Made by a program: the position numbers and the translations under genes. Below are positions 48,298 to 58,113 of a stretch of 64,000 bases of DNA, piece by piece. Numbering within the stretch: the first letter of the stretch is position 1; each line of letters begins with the position of its first letter. Source of the DNA: Maylandia zebra (taxonomy: Eukaryota > Chordata > Actinopteri > Cichliformes > Cichlidae); the NCBI RefSeq assembly GCF_041146795.1, contig NC_135175.1:31806136-31870135 (forward strand), given 5' to 3'. The notes below the pieces were generated by a model. The model made no database searches. It had not been told where the DNA came from and saw only the letters and a program-made list of their open reading frames with translations.

Positions 48298-49560
48298 AAA
48301 TGTAACCCAGGTCCCACGTAGCTATGGTAAAGCTAGAGTATGTAGTACAATGAGACTGGGCCTGGGTTCGTAGTGCTACTAGTAATGATACCTGATACCC
48401 TCTAATTTAACTAATAAGGACCACCACAACTGTATTTTACACAAATTTATCCCTCACCGGGTATTTGTTTAGACAAAAAGAAATGAATAAAATAAAGTTA
48501 CTTTTATAAAATGAATTGAATTCAAATGAACAAACAAAAATACTGTAAATGTGACTACATGGATTTTCAATAAAAGATTATCAACACAAAATACCTCTTT
48601 CTTTAGTGCCAACTGTTATTTCAGTTACAACAGCTCACACCTTTAAAAGGGATGAATTTCAACCTTTGATAATAACTTTGATTAAAACTACAACACTTAC
48701 TCAATTTAAACTAAATTTGTAACAGTGGGCCCCCACACACAAACACACACACACACTTTAACCTGTCCACACTACACCGGTAGCACAGTGCTTGTTGCAG
48801 GCCTGATTCGAAGTTCGGGTGCGGTGAGGCCTAAAACTGATGGCCGCTTCACTCAAACTGAGCAATAAACAAAATACGTGCACTTTAGTTCCAGTTAGTA
48901 CTCACAAGTCCAATGAGTTTGTTAGTGGGGCAATCAGAAACGGGCAGTTAGCAGTTAGTTCACCAGTAGTGAAGACATTCAGGGGTAAGAAAACAGTCAG
49001 GGGCGAGGAAATAGCAGGGTCCATCCGGGCAGAAACCTCTCTCTCCCTCTCCTTTCAGAGCGTCCCTCGGCTTCTAAACATATTAAAACACTTGAGCTAA
49101 CAATACCAAATGCTATCACATAACGATTTAGCATTAGCATGCTTTGACTGAAAATCACAGAGCTAAACATACAGCATGGCATCACAGCACATAACGCGGT
49201 AAGCTGCGCTAATTAGCAAGTCGCTAGTTAGCATCACTATAACGAATAGTTACAGTACAAATGTCAAGGCACACAGTCTCATTTACCTCTTGCAGATCAC
49301 ATATAAGTAATATCAGAACCACGGGTAGTCGACCTCAATGATACACTTAGATGCAAAATCCACACCACGTTTGCCTTACGACATCTCTCTCTTCGGACTT
49401 AGCTTCTGTGTCCGCTCCCACAGATTCACACAAACTGTTACCACTCGTCCCGCCCCCATAACAGAGAAGAGTGACATTGACTGGCTCGTCAGCACAACAA
49501 CCAATGACAATACAATATTGAGATAACTGACATTAGATGGGTAAATAAACTTAGGTTACA
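48298..49560. mobile_element. Possible LTR or TIR element
   Basis: Begins TGTAACCCAGGT and ends ACTTAGGTTACA, short inverted ends with TG...CA. No target duplication and no coding capacity. Present again in copy 2 at about 54704-55967. Small open frames inside it lack any supporting homology. Confidence 0.3.
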
Positions 49561-49772
49561 CCCCAACATATTTAGTGTGCACAGAAAATGAACTCTAAAT
49601 CATGAAACCCTTTTATTTATTGGACTCTTAACTGTAAATGAAATACATTTGTACTTGCATTTGATTTTTAAACCTTTTATCAACTATTTATATTTTAACC
49701 ACTTTTTATAACAGTAGACTTTTTCTTTATACTGCAAGCCCGAATAATTGCAGACAGGGCTACATAAATAAG

Positions 49773-50006
49773 GTGAAAGAAGTCTCTTTTAAAATTCTAC
49801 ATAAATGTTATCCAGCCAGTCACTACATGGTCAAATTTAAAAGGGACATAAATACTAATTGTACTTTCTGTGGGGATCATCCAGAAACTGTGACACATCT
49901 TTTTTGGTACTGTTCTTTTACACAGAGATTTGTTATTGTCCATATTTTAAGGGAGTTTTCTTTACGATGGGAAAATGTTTTATTCTGTTTCTTTAAGTTT
50001 TTCTAG
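49773..50006 (+). mobile_element. LINE C-terminal zinc-knuckle fragment
   Basis: Reads VSFKILHKCYPASHYMVKFK and NCTFCGDHPETVTHLFWYC, the CCHC-like zf-RVT region of fish L1/Tx1-type LINEs. Identical copy at 56180-56413. Confidence 0.65.
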
Positions 50007-50476
50007 CAATACAAAGTCCTGTGTCACCCCTAAGGTTCAAACATGTAAAGTGAAACACACACTTGTTTCATAGCACATGAAAATAAAAACTAACTAACTA
50101 TTAAATCATGATACATCCTAAGTGCAGAGCCAGCACTGGATAGTTCAGGTGTACTATAATCAAGCGGTAATGACAAGAACTGCTAAGATACCAAGAACAT
50201 ACCCACAGAAACAAACAATGCTGTTACCAATATTTTTATCTGTACGATATCAATGGAACTGATAATATGAAATATTAGTCAGATATTGCTTTTTTTTCTA
50301 GTATGAATATAAAAAGAAATAAATTAAATAATTACTGAAGTGTATGCAGTGACTTTTAAGATGACTTTATTGACCAAATCATGGTCAAATCATAGCACTG
50401 GGTTACTTAAAAAAAAACCCAGCATGAGAACAGATTTTGTTATCACGAACACTTTTCTGCCCACCGTTTCAGCAAA

Positions 50477-50821
50477 TTATTCTTTAAAGCATGAACCCCA
50501 GGCAGAGCACTGAGTACCAAGACCCACGAACACCTTTTGAATTACTTCAAAAGTGTACCTTAAGTCCTTTAGATAGTCCAGGTTAAGTGCATAGATGAGT
50601 CCAAGAAAAAGTGCAACTGCATTAGGGAAATCACAGACGTCATTGAGGACAATCTGATCCTCAATCACCAGGGCAATGCTTGTTATTGTTGGGCTTGAGC
50701 AGATGGTCCGAAATTGTGTCAAACATCGATATTTGACATCACAACAGAGAGATGAATCTGGCAGGTCTACCAGAACGAGTAAGAGCTGACCTAGAAAAGA
50801 ACCCAGACTTTGTGGTCGCAA
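50477..50821 (-). pseudogene. C-terminal fragment of a multi-copy fish gene (SAMD3-like)
   Basis: The minus-strand frame reads VVIEDQ-type and then VALFLGLIYALNLDYLKDLR and YTFEVIQKVFVGLG. From memory this resembles the C-terminus of multi-copy fish proteins annotated SAMD3-like. Without its N-terminal part it is presumably a relic. Identical copy at 56884-57228. Confidence 0.4.
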
Positions 50822-51556
50822 ATTCTACAAAATGGGAGAGACACGTGATACATAGACTTCAGCTTGATATTTGACATCACAACAGAGAAGCGAGTCTGGC
50901 ATTGATATTTAACATCACAACAGAGAAGCGAGTCTGGCATTGATATTTGACATCACAGCAGAGAGACTGGATGTGATGTCAGAAAGATGACTGTGATGTC
51001 AGAACCCTCTAAATGTTGTAATTTACAGATGGTAAATGGCCTGTATTTATATAGCGCTTTACTAGTCCCTAAGGACCCCAAAGCACCTTACACATCCAGT
51101 CATCCACCCATTCACACACCGGTGACGGCAAGCTACATTGTAGCCACTGCCACCCTGGGGCGCACTGACAGAGATATTTAATTCCAAATGATTTGACTGC
51201 ATCATTGCGTCTTTGAGTTATGACCCAAACTCTCTATCAACTTTGTGAATAAATTCACGTCCCCCTGTGACCTCATAATTACACCACAGTTCAGATAGCA
51301 TGAATGAGTCATGAGGTCACACCAACAGTGACATCAGCAGTGACATCACTAAAGTTGCCAGGTGAGTCCATAAATAGAACCCGTGACGTGGAGCAGGTAC
51401 CGCCATTTTGCACCTTGTGAGCAGCCTGAAAGTGTTGGCCCAACTGGTCTTAAACTAAGAAACACTAAAGTTAAATTTGAAAACAATTTAAAACAAAACA
51501 TCCCCATTCTAAAATGTCATGTGACAATCTGATTGGCTTACGGAGTGATGATGTCA
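50734..51556. promoter_or_regulatory. Cluster of eight TGACATCA octamers upstream of the coiled-coil gene
   Basis: TGACATCA or its complement TGATGTCA occurs at 50734, 50872, 50948, 50974, 50994, 51329, 51341 and 51549. Three of them fall in ~38-bp tandem repeats (50865-50960). The octamer is CRE/ATF-like. The block is repeated in copy 2. Confidence 0.5.
51033..51173 (-). repeat. SINE tail in the upstream region
   Basis: Truncated tRNA-derived SINE (TAAATGGCCTGTATTTATAT, AGCGCTTTACTAGTCCCTAA), head missing. Copy 2 has the same insertion at 57440-57580, so the SINE predates the duplication. Confidence 0.8.
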
Positions 51557-51586
51557 CAAGGACTATGTTGCCTTTGATCTGAAGTC

Positions 51587-51594
51587 TATAAATA
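51587..51594 (+). promoter_or_regulatory. TATA box of coiled-coil gene copy 1
   Basis: TATAAATA followed by GGGG, 120 bp upstream of the ATG; transcription probably starts near 51615-51620, giving a leader of about 90 nt. Confidence 0.75.
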
Positions 51595-51706
51595 GGGGTC
51601 AGAAGCAGCAATTAATCAGTTTGTTCACAGCCTTCAAACGTTCGACCAGAGATCCATTTGGAAATATTTCTAAGCCTTTTCAGAGTCACTGTGCACAGGC
51701 TCCAAC

Positions 51707-53176
51707 ATGCCTCCACGAAAAGGCCAACAAAGACAAAAAGATTATGCTGCCTGTCCTTTGTGTTCTGGCCGGCCAATCTCTCCAGGAGAAATTGTGCGGC
51801 CAATCTCTCCAGGAGAAATTGTGCGGCCAATCTCTCCAGGAGAAATTGTGCGGCCAATCTCTCCAGGAGAAATTGTGCGGCCAATCTCTTCAGGAGAAAT
51901 TACCACGGATGGTGTCTTATCAGTCCTAAGAACATTACAGGAAAGTCAGAAGGAAAAATCTGACCTACATTACAAAATTAAACAAATTGAAGAAGAGAAG
52001 CTTCAACTAGTGGAAAAGTGCAGACAACTGGAAGCACGAAATAAAGACCTGGAAGAAAAACAGCAACGCCAGCCTGATATAAAAATGATCAATGAGGGCT
52101 CGGGAGTGAAGTTTGGTGAAGGACGAGAGGAGATTTTTTCTCGTTTTCTTTCATCAGGAACACAGAGTACTGAATTAAAAGAAACATCTGCCCAGCTTCA
52201 AGGAAAGAAAGCTACTATTGAGGAGATACAGTGGGATCTCCAAAACATTGAGAAACAGAATCAGGTGCTTCGAGGAAAGCTCAATGCAGCGGAGAAAACA
52301 ATTGAAAAAATCCACCAACAGAAGACTGAACAGGAAATACAAATGCAGGACAAACTCAAAGCCATGCAGAAATTGTACAACGATCTGAAAGTCAAGTGTG
52401 GTGAAACAAAGCGCAAAAATAAAGAGCTTCTTGAAGAGAAAAAGCAACAGGAAGAAGAAAAACGTATTATCCAGGACTTTGAGAGAAGGCATCTAGAATT
52501 GCAAGAATTTTATAATAAAGAATATGAGGAAACACTTCAACTGAAAAGAGAAAAGGAAATACAAATGAAGGACAAACTCAAAGCCACACGGAAATTGTAC
52601 AACAATCTGATAGTCAGGTTTGGTCAAATAAAGCGCAAAAATAAAGAGCTTCTTGAAGAAAAAAAGCAACAGGAAGAAGAAAAACGTATTATCCAGGACT
52701 TTGAGAGAAGGAATCTAGCATTGCTAGAACTTTGTGATGAAACTCCTGAACTGCAAAGAGAAAAGGAAATACTGGAAAAACGATGTTCAGAGATGCAGTG
52801 TAGGATTGATGGAATGAAGAGAAAACACTCAAAGGTCATTAATGAGATGTTGTTGAAGTCCAATGACTTGAAGAGCCAAATAATTGAAATGCAGGCACAA
52901 AAGCAACAACAAGAGAAAATACATGAAGACCTGCAGCGTACGAGTCAAGAAATCCAGAGAAAAAACGAGCTGTTAGAAGAGATGCACAACAAAAAGCAAG
53001 AAAAGCTTAGAAAAAAACAAGCAACCTTAAAAGAAATGAAGCAAAGATGCCAGCAACTCGAGCAGCAGAATGCAGAAACAAACGATCAGCTGAGAACCCT
53101 TATCCTGGAGAACGAGCTCGTGGAAAACTACCCGAAAAAGAAGAAAAAAGGCTGGTTCTGCCGCTTATTCAGATGA
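51707..53176 (+). CDS. Long coiled-coil protein of unknown function, copy 1 (489 aa)
   Basis: Intronless reading frame. N-terminus MPPRKGQQRQKDYAACPLCS with a CPLC pair, then a 9-residue tandem repeat PISPGEIVR (four units plus a PISSGEITT variant, residues 23-67), then about 400 residues of E/K/Q-rich heptad sequence predicted to form a coiled coil. Inside it a 74-residue unit is duplicated (EIQMQDKLKA and EIQMKDKLKA, both ending in KRIIQDFERR). The C-terminus is basic then aromatic/cysteine: NYPKKKKKGWFCRLFR, which could bind membrane. ATG is in fair context and sits just after the TATA-driven leader. The 3' UTR is L2-tail-like sequence. No family recognised; golgin- or trichohyalin-like similarity would be only compositional. 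Confidence 0.7.
   Translation: MPPRKGQQRQKDYAACPLCSGRPISPGEIVRPISPGEIVRPISPGEIVRPISPGEIVRPISSGEITTDGVLSVLRTLQESQKEKSDLHYKIKQIEEEKLQLVEKCRQLEARNKDLEEKQQRQPDIKMINEGSGVKFGEGREEIFSRFLSSGTQSTELKETSAQLQGKKATIEEIQWDLQNIEKQNQVLRGKLNAAEKTIEKIHQQKTEQEIQMQDKLKAMQKLYNDLKVKCGETKRKNKELLEEKKQQEEEKRIIQDFERRHLELQEFYNKEYEETLQLKREKEIQMKDKLKATRKLYNNLIVRFGQIKRKNKELLEEKKQQEEEKRIIQDFERRNLALLELCDETPELQREKEILEKRCSEMQCRIDGMKRKHSKVINEMLLKSNDLKSQIIEMQAQKQQQEKIHEDLQRTSQEIQRKNELLEEMHNKKQEKLRKKQATLKEMKQRCQQLEQQNAETNDQLRTLILENELVENYPKKKKKGWFCRLFR
51773..51907 (+). repeat. 27-bp coding minisatellite, 5 units
   Basis: Unit CCAATCTCTCCAGGAGAAAT plus TGTGCGG, in frame, encoding PISPGEIVR. The last unit is diverged (PISSGEITT). 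Copy 2 has three units at 58180-58260. Confidence 0.97.
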
Positions 53177-53361
53177 TTTAGCCTCGTCCTCCTCCACCTG
53201 TGCCCCATCTTACTTTGCACCTCTCCTGTCCCCCCAACACATATTCTCCACCTTCTTCATCTTTTTTCACCCCAACCAGTCCCAGCAGTTGACTGTCCCC
53301 TCCTGAGCCTGGTTCTGCTGGAGGTTTCTGCCCGTCAAAAGGCAGTTTTTCCTCACCACTG

Positions 53362-53484
53362 GCTGAAAAGGTGGCGCACGAAGAGAAACTGCACTCCACA
53401 AAAAAGCAACGGGAAAGATTTATATCCAAAGTGAATTGGCTGGAGAAGAAAGAGCGCCACTTCCAAGAGGAATTGTACCAGTGA
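53362..53484 (+). pseudogene. 3' end of a further coiled-coil paralogue
   Basis: Directly after copy 1 of the duplication, a 40-codon open frame ends in TGA: AEKVAHEEKLHSTKKQRERF, then ISKVNWLEKKERHFQEELYQ. The E/K/Q heptad character matches the coiled-coil genes but the sequence is not part of either copy, so I infer a truncated relative. Its 5' part was lost where the unit boundary lies. Confidence 0.55.
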
Positions 53485-53616
53485 ATCCTCCTGTAGAGTC
53501 TCCATCAACACCACCTTTCCTCAATTCTGATGATGGATTACCACCAGTTGATTGTTAAAAATTAACTGCTAAAATAGGCCATTAGAAGTATACTTCATCT
53601 TGTCTCCCTATATCAT

Positions 53617-53681
53617 GGCTGGGCAATCTCAGTCCACGAGGGCCGGGGACACCGGCCCTCGTGGACTGAGATTGCCCAGCC
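53617..53681. repeat. Perfect 30-bp-arm palindrome
   Basis: Arms GGCTGGGCAATCTCAGTCCA... and complement, 30 bp each without mismatch, separated by 5 nt (GGACA). The arm resembles the terminus of a hAT-type MITE. It abuts an L2 tail. Confidence 0.9.
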
Positions 53682-53885
53682 ACCCCCAACCGGTCGCAGC
53701 AGATGGCCGTCCCTTCTTGAGCCTGGTTCTGCCGGAGGTTTCTTCCTAAAGGGAGTTTTTCCTCTCCACTGTCGCCCAGTGCTTGCTCAAAAGGGGATCA
53801 TTGGATTGTTGGGGTTTTCTGGCTTTTACTGTAGTGTTTTCACCTTACAGTATAAAGCAGCTTGAGGAGACTGTTGTTTTGCCAT
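53682..53885 (+). repeat. L2 3' tail
   Basis: CCCCAACCGGTCGCAGCAGA through TATAAAGCAGCTTGAGGAGA, as in the L2 at 36816-37020 (reverse). Confidence 0.8.
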
Positions 53886-54534
53886 GATGCAAATTGATGC
53901 ACATCTATTATAGCATCAAAGTAAAACAAAAAAACTAAAGTATACTTCAATGAAATGAATCACAATGTCTAATCTGGCAAAAAAAGAAAAGAAAAAAGCT
54001 TCCACCTTTAAATAAAAATCCAAATCACAAACACATTCTGATTTTTGTTGTGTTTTTTTTGTGTGTTGTCACATATAAAATCTTTGCACTCCGTCACGGT
54101 CTCGGTGTCTGCCCGGCCGGCTCCGCAAGGCTACATATGTTTATTGTGTTGCTGCTTTCTTCCACTCGTCATTCTGCCGGGGCGGAGCTCAGGCCCACGC
54201 ACCTGTCTGCAATTACGCTGCAACGTGTCCTGTCTGTATGGAGACTGAGCTGCCAGAGTAATAATGTAGATACAGGCCTCTTTCTCCTGCTGCTGGTGTT
54301 CATGGTTTTATTCCATTGATGTTGCTATCATTTGTAAATATATTTATTTGCTGTTATTTTATCAATTTTCTACTACTGTCGTTCATGTATTTAATTTTTG
54401 TATTTAAATATGATTTTTTTAAGTAATGCTGCGAGATGGACAGTTAAATAAAGGTTTCATTGAATAAAAAAAGATTTAAAGATGACTGGTGGCGGAAGCA
54501 GAGCACAGACTGTGTCTATCGCTATCGTGTGGTG
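53886..54534. other. Spacer between the duplicated copies
   Basis: No gene supported. An AATAAA-rich stretch is at 54440-54470. The segment 54080-54300 is unassigned. Confidence 0.4.
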
Positions 54535-57500
54535 CAGAGATATATTGCCATTGAATTTAGACAACGAAAGCTTGGCTCACAGAGCAGCTGCAACACGAAC
54601 AAAAAACATTAAATAGCAACATGATGTATTATATTATATTATAGTGCAAACAGATATCAAGTGGAAGACAGTCTGGATGGTCCCCCATAAATATTTGATT
54701 GTAAATGTAACCCAGGTCCCACGTAGCTATGGTAAAGCTAGAGTATGTAGTACAATGAGACTGGGCCTGGGTTCGTAGTGCTACTAGTAATGATACCTGA
54801 TACCCTCTAATTTAACTAATAAGGACCACCACAACTGTATTTTACACAAATTTATCCCTCACCGGGTATTTGTTTAGACAAAAAGAAATGAATAAAATAA
54901 ACAGTTAGTTTTATAAAATGAATTGAATTCAAATGAACAAACAAAAATACTGTAAATGTGACTACATGGATTTTCAATAAAAGATTATCAACACAAAATA
55001 CCTCTTTCTTTAGTGCCAACTGTTATTTCAGTTACAACAGCTCACACCTTTAAAAGGGATGAATTTCAACCTTTGATAATAACTTTGATTAAAACTACAA
55101 CACTTACTCAATTTAAACTAAATTTGTAACAGTGGGCCCCCACACACAAACACACACACACACTTTAACCTGTCCACACTACACCGGTAGCACAGTGCTT
55201 GTTGCAGGCCTGATTCGAAGTTCGGGTGCGGTGAGGCCTAAAACTGATGGCCGCTTCACTCAAACTGAGCAATAAACAAAATACGTGCACTTTAGTTCCA
55301 GTTAGTACTCACAAGTCCAATGAGTTTGTTAGTGGGGCAATCAGAAACGGGCAGTTAGCAGTTAGTTCACCAGTAGTGAAGACATTCAGGGGTAAGAAAA
55401 CAGTCAGGGGCGAGGAAATAGCAGGGTCCATCCGGGCAGAAACCTCTCTCTCCCTCTCCTTTCAGAGCGTCCCTCGGCTTCTAAACATATTAAAACACTT
55501 GAGCTAACAATACCAAATGCTATCACATAACGATTTAGCATTAGCATGCTTTGACTGAAAATCACAGAGCTAAACATACAGCATGGCATCACAGCACATA
55601 ACGCGGTAAGCTGCGCTAATTAGCAAGTCGCTAGTTAGCATCACTATAACGAATAGTTACAGTACAAATGTCAAGGCACACAGTCTCATTTACCTCTTGC
55701 AGATCACATATAAGTAATATCAGAACCACGGGTAGTCGACCTCAATGATACACTTAGATGCAAAATCCACACCACGTTTGCCTTACGACATCTCTCTCTT
55801 CGGACTTAGCTTCTGTGTCCGCTCCCACAGATTCACACAAACTGTTACCACTCGTCCCGCCCCCATAACAGAGAAGAGTGACATTGACTGGCTCGTCAGC
55901 ACAACAACCAATGACAATACAATATTGAGATAACTGACATTAGATGGGTAAATAAACTTAGGTTACACCCCAACATATTTAGTGTGCACAGAAAATGAAC
56001 TCTAAATCATGAAACCCTTTTATTTATTGGACTCTTAACTGTAAATGAAATACATTTGTACTTGCATTTGATTTTTAAACCTTTTATCAACTATTTATAT
56101 TTTAACCACTTTTTATAACAGTAGACTTTTTCTTTATACTGCAAGCCCGAATAATTGCAGACAGGGCTACATAAATAAGGTGAAAGAAGTCTCTTTTAAA
56201 ATTCTACATAAATGTTATCCAGCCAGTCACTACATGGTCAAATTTAAAAGGGACATAAATACTAATTGTACTTTCTGTGGGGATCATCCAGAAACTGTGA
56301 CACATCTTTTTTGGTACTGTTCTTTTACACAGAGATTTGTTATTGTCCATATTTTAAGGGAGTTTTCTTTACGATGGGAAAATGTTTTATTCTGTTTCTT
56401 TAAGTTTTTCTAGCAATACAAAGTCCTGTGTCACCCCTAAGGTTCAAACATGTAAAGTGAAACACACACTTGTTTCATAGCACATGAAAATAAAAACTAA
56501 CTAACTATTAAATCATGATACATCCTAAGTGCAGAGCCAGCACTGGATAGTTCAGGTGTACTATAATCAAGCGGTAATGACAAGAACTGCTAAGATACCA
56601 AGAACATACCCACAGAAACAAACAATGCTGTTACCAATATTTTTATCTGTACGATATCAATGGAACTGATAATATGAAATATTAGTCAGATATTGCTTTT
56701 TTTTCTAGTATGAATATAAAAAGAAATAAATTAAATAATTACTGAAGTGTATGCAGTGACTTTTAAGATGACTTTATTGACCAAATCATGGTCAAATCAT
56801 AGCACTGGGTTACTTAAAAAAAAACCCAGCATGAGAACAGATTTTGTTATCACGAACACTTTTCTGCCCACCGTTTCAGCAAATTATTCTTTAAAGCATG
56901 AACCCCAGGCAGAGCACTGAGTACCAAGACCCACGAACACCTTTTGAATTACTTCAAAAGTGTACCTTAAGTCCTTTAGATAGTCCAGGTTAAGTGCATA
57001 GATGAGTCCAAGAAAAAGTGCAACTGCATTAGGGAAATCACAGACGTCATTGAGGACAATCTGATCCTCAATCACCAGGGCAATGCTTGTTATTGTTGGG
57101 CTTGAGCAGATGGTCCGAAATTGTGTCAAACATCGATATTTGACATCACAACAGAGAGATGAATCTGGCAGGTCTACCAGAACGAGTAAGAGCTGACCTA
57201 GAAAAGAACCCAGACTTTGTGGTCGCAAATTCTACAAAATGGGAGAGACACGTGATACATAGACTTCAGCTTGATATTTGACATCACAACAGAGAAGCGA
57301 GTCTGGCATTGATATTTAACATCACAACAGAGAAGCGAGTCTGGCATTGATATTTGACATCACAGCAGAGAGACTGGATGTGATGTCAGAAAGATGACTG
57401 TGATGTCAGAACCCTCTAAATGTTGTAATTTACAGATGGTAAATGGCCTGTATTTATATAGCGCTTTACTAGTCCCTAAGGACCCCAAAGCACCTTACAC

Positions 57501-57993
57501 ATCCAGTCATCCACCCATTCACACACCGGTGACGGCAAGCTACATTGTAGCCACTGCCACCCTGGGGCGCACTGACAGAGATATTTAATTCCAAATGATT
57601 TGACTGCATCATTGCGTCTTTGAGTTATGACCCAAACTCTCTATCAACTTTGTGAATAAATTCACGTCCCCCTGTGACCTCATAATTACACCACAGTTCA
57701 GATAGCATGAATGAGTCATGAGGTCACACCAACAGTGACATCAGCAGTGACATCACTAAAGTTGCCAGGTGAGTCCATAAATAGAACCCGTGACGTGGAG
57801 CAGGTACCGCCATTTTGCACCTTGTGAGCAGCCTGAAAGTGTTGGCCCAACTGGTCTTAAACTAAGAAACACTAAAGTTAAATTTGAAAACAATTTAAAA
57901 CAAAACATCCCCATTCTAAAATGTCATGTGACAATCTGATTGGCTTACGGAGTGATGATGTCACAAGGACTATGTTGCCTTTGATCTGAAGTC

Positions 57994-58001
57994 TATAAAT
58001 A
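57994..58001 (+). promoter_or_regulatory. TATA box of coiled-coil gene copy 2
   Basis: TATAAATA, same position relative to the ATG as in copy 1. Confidence 0.75.
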
Positions 58002-58113
58002 GGGGTCAGAAGCAGCAATTAATCAGTTTGTTCACAGCCTTCAAACGTTCGACCAGAGATCCATTTGGAAATATTTCTAAGCCTTTTCAGAGTCACTGTG
58101 CACAGGCTCCAAC

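Larger units (their letters stand above)
48130..53361 (+). repeat. Tandem duplication, copy 1
   Basis: About 5.23 kb nearly identical to 54535-59724. Offset is 6405 then 6407 after a 2-nt insertion near 48500, and shrinks by 54 in the coding minisatellite. Contents in order: TIR/LTR-like segment, LINE fragment, SAMD3-like fragment, octamer-rich upstream region with a SINE, TATA box, coiled-coil gene, L2-like tail. Confidence 0.97.

Noticed and set aside
48840-49100. An 86-aa frame repeated in both duplicated units.
   Set aside because: Repetition follows from the duplication; no homology, splice or promoter support.
50865-50960. A CRISPR-like array of short repeats.
   Set aside because: Only two to three adjacent 38-bp units without unique spacers, in a vertebrate genome.
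52175-52863. Phe/Leu/Ser-rich frames antisense to the coiled-coil genes.
   Set aside because: Shadow frames caused by the Glu/Lys/Gln codon bias of the real gene.
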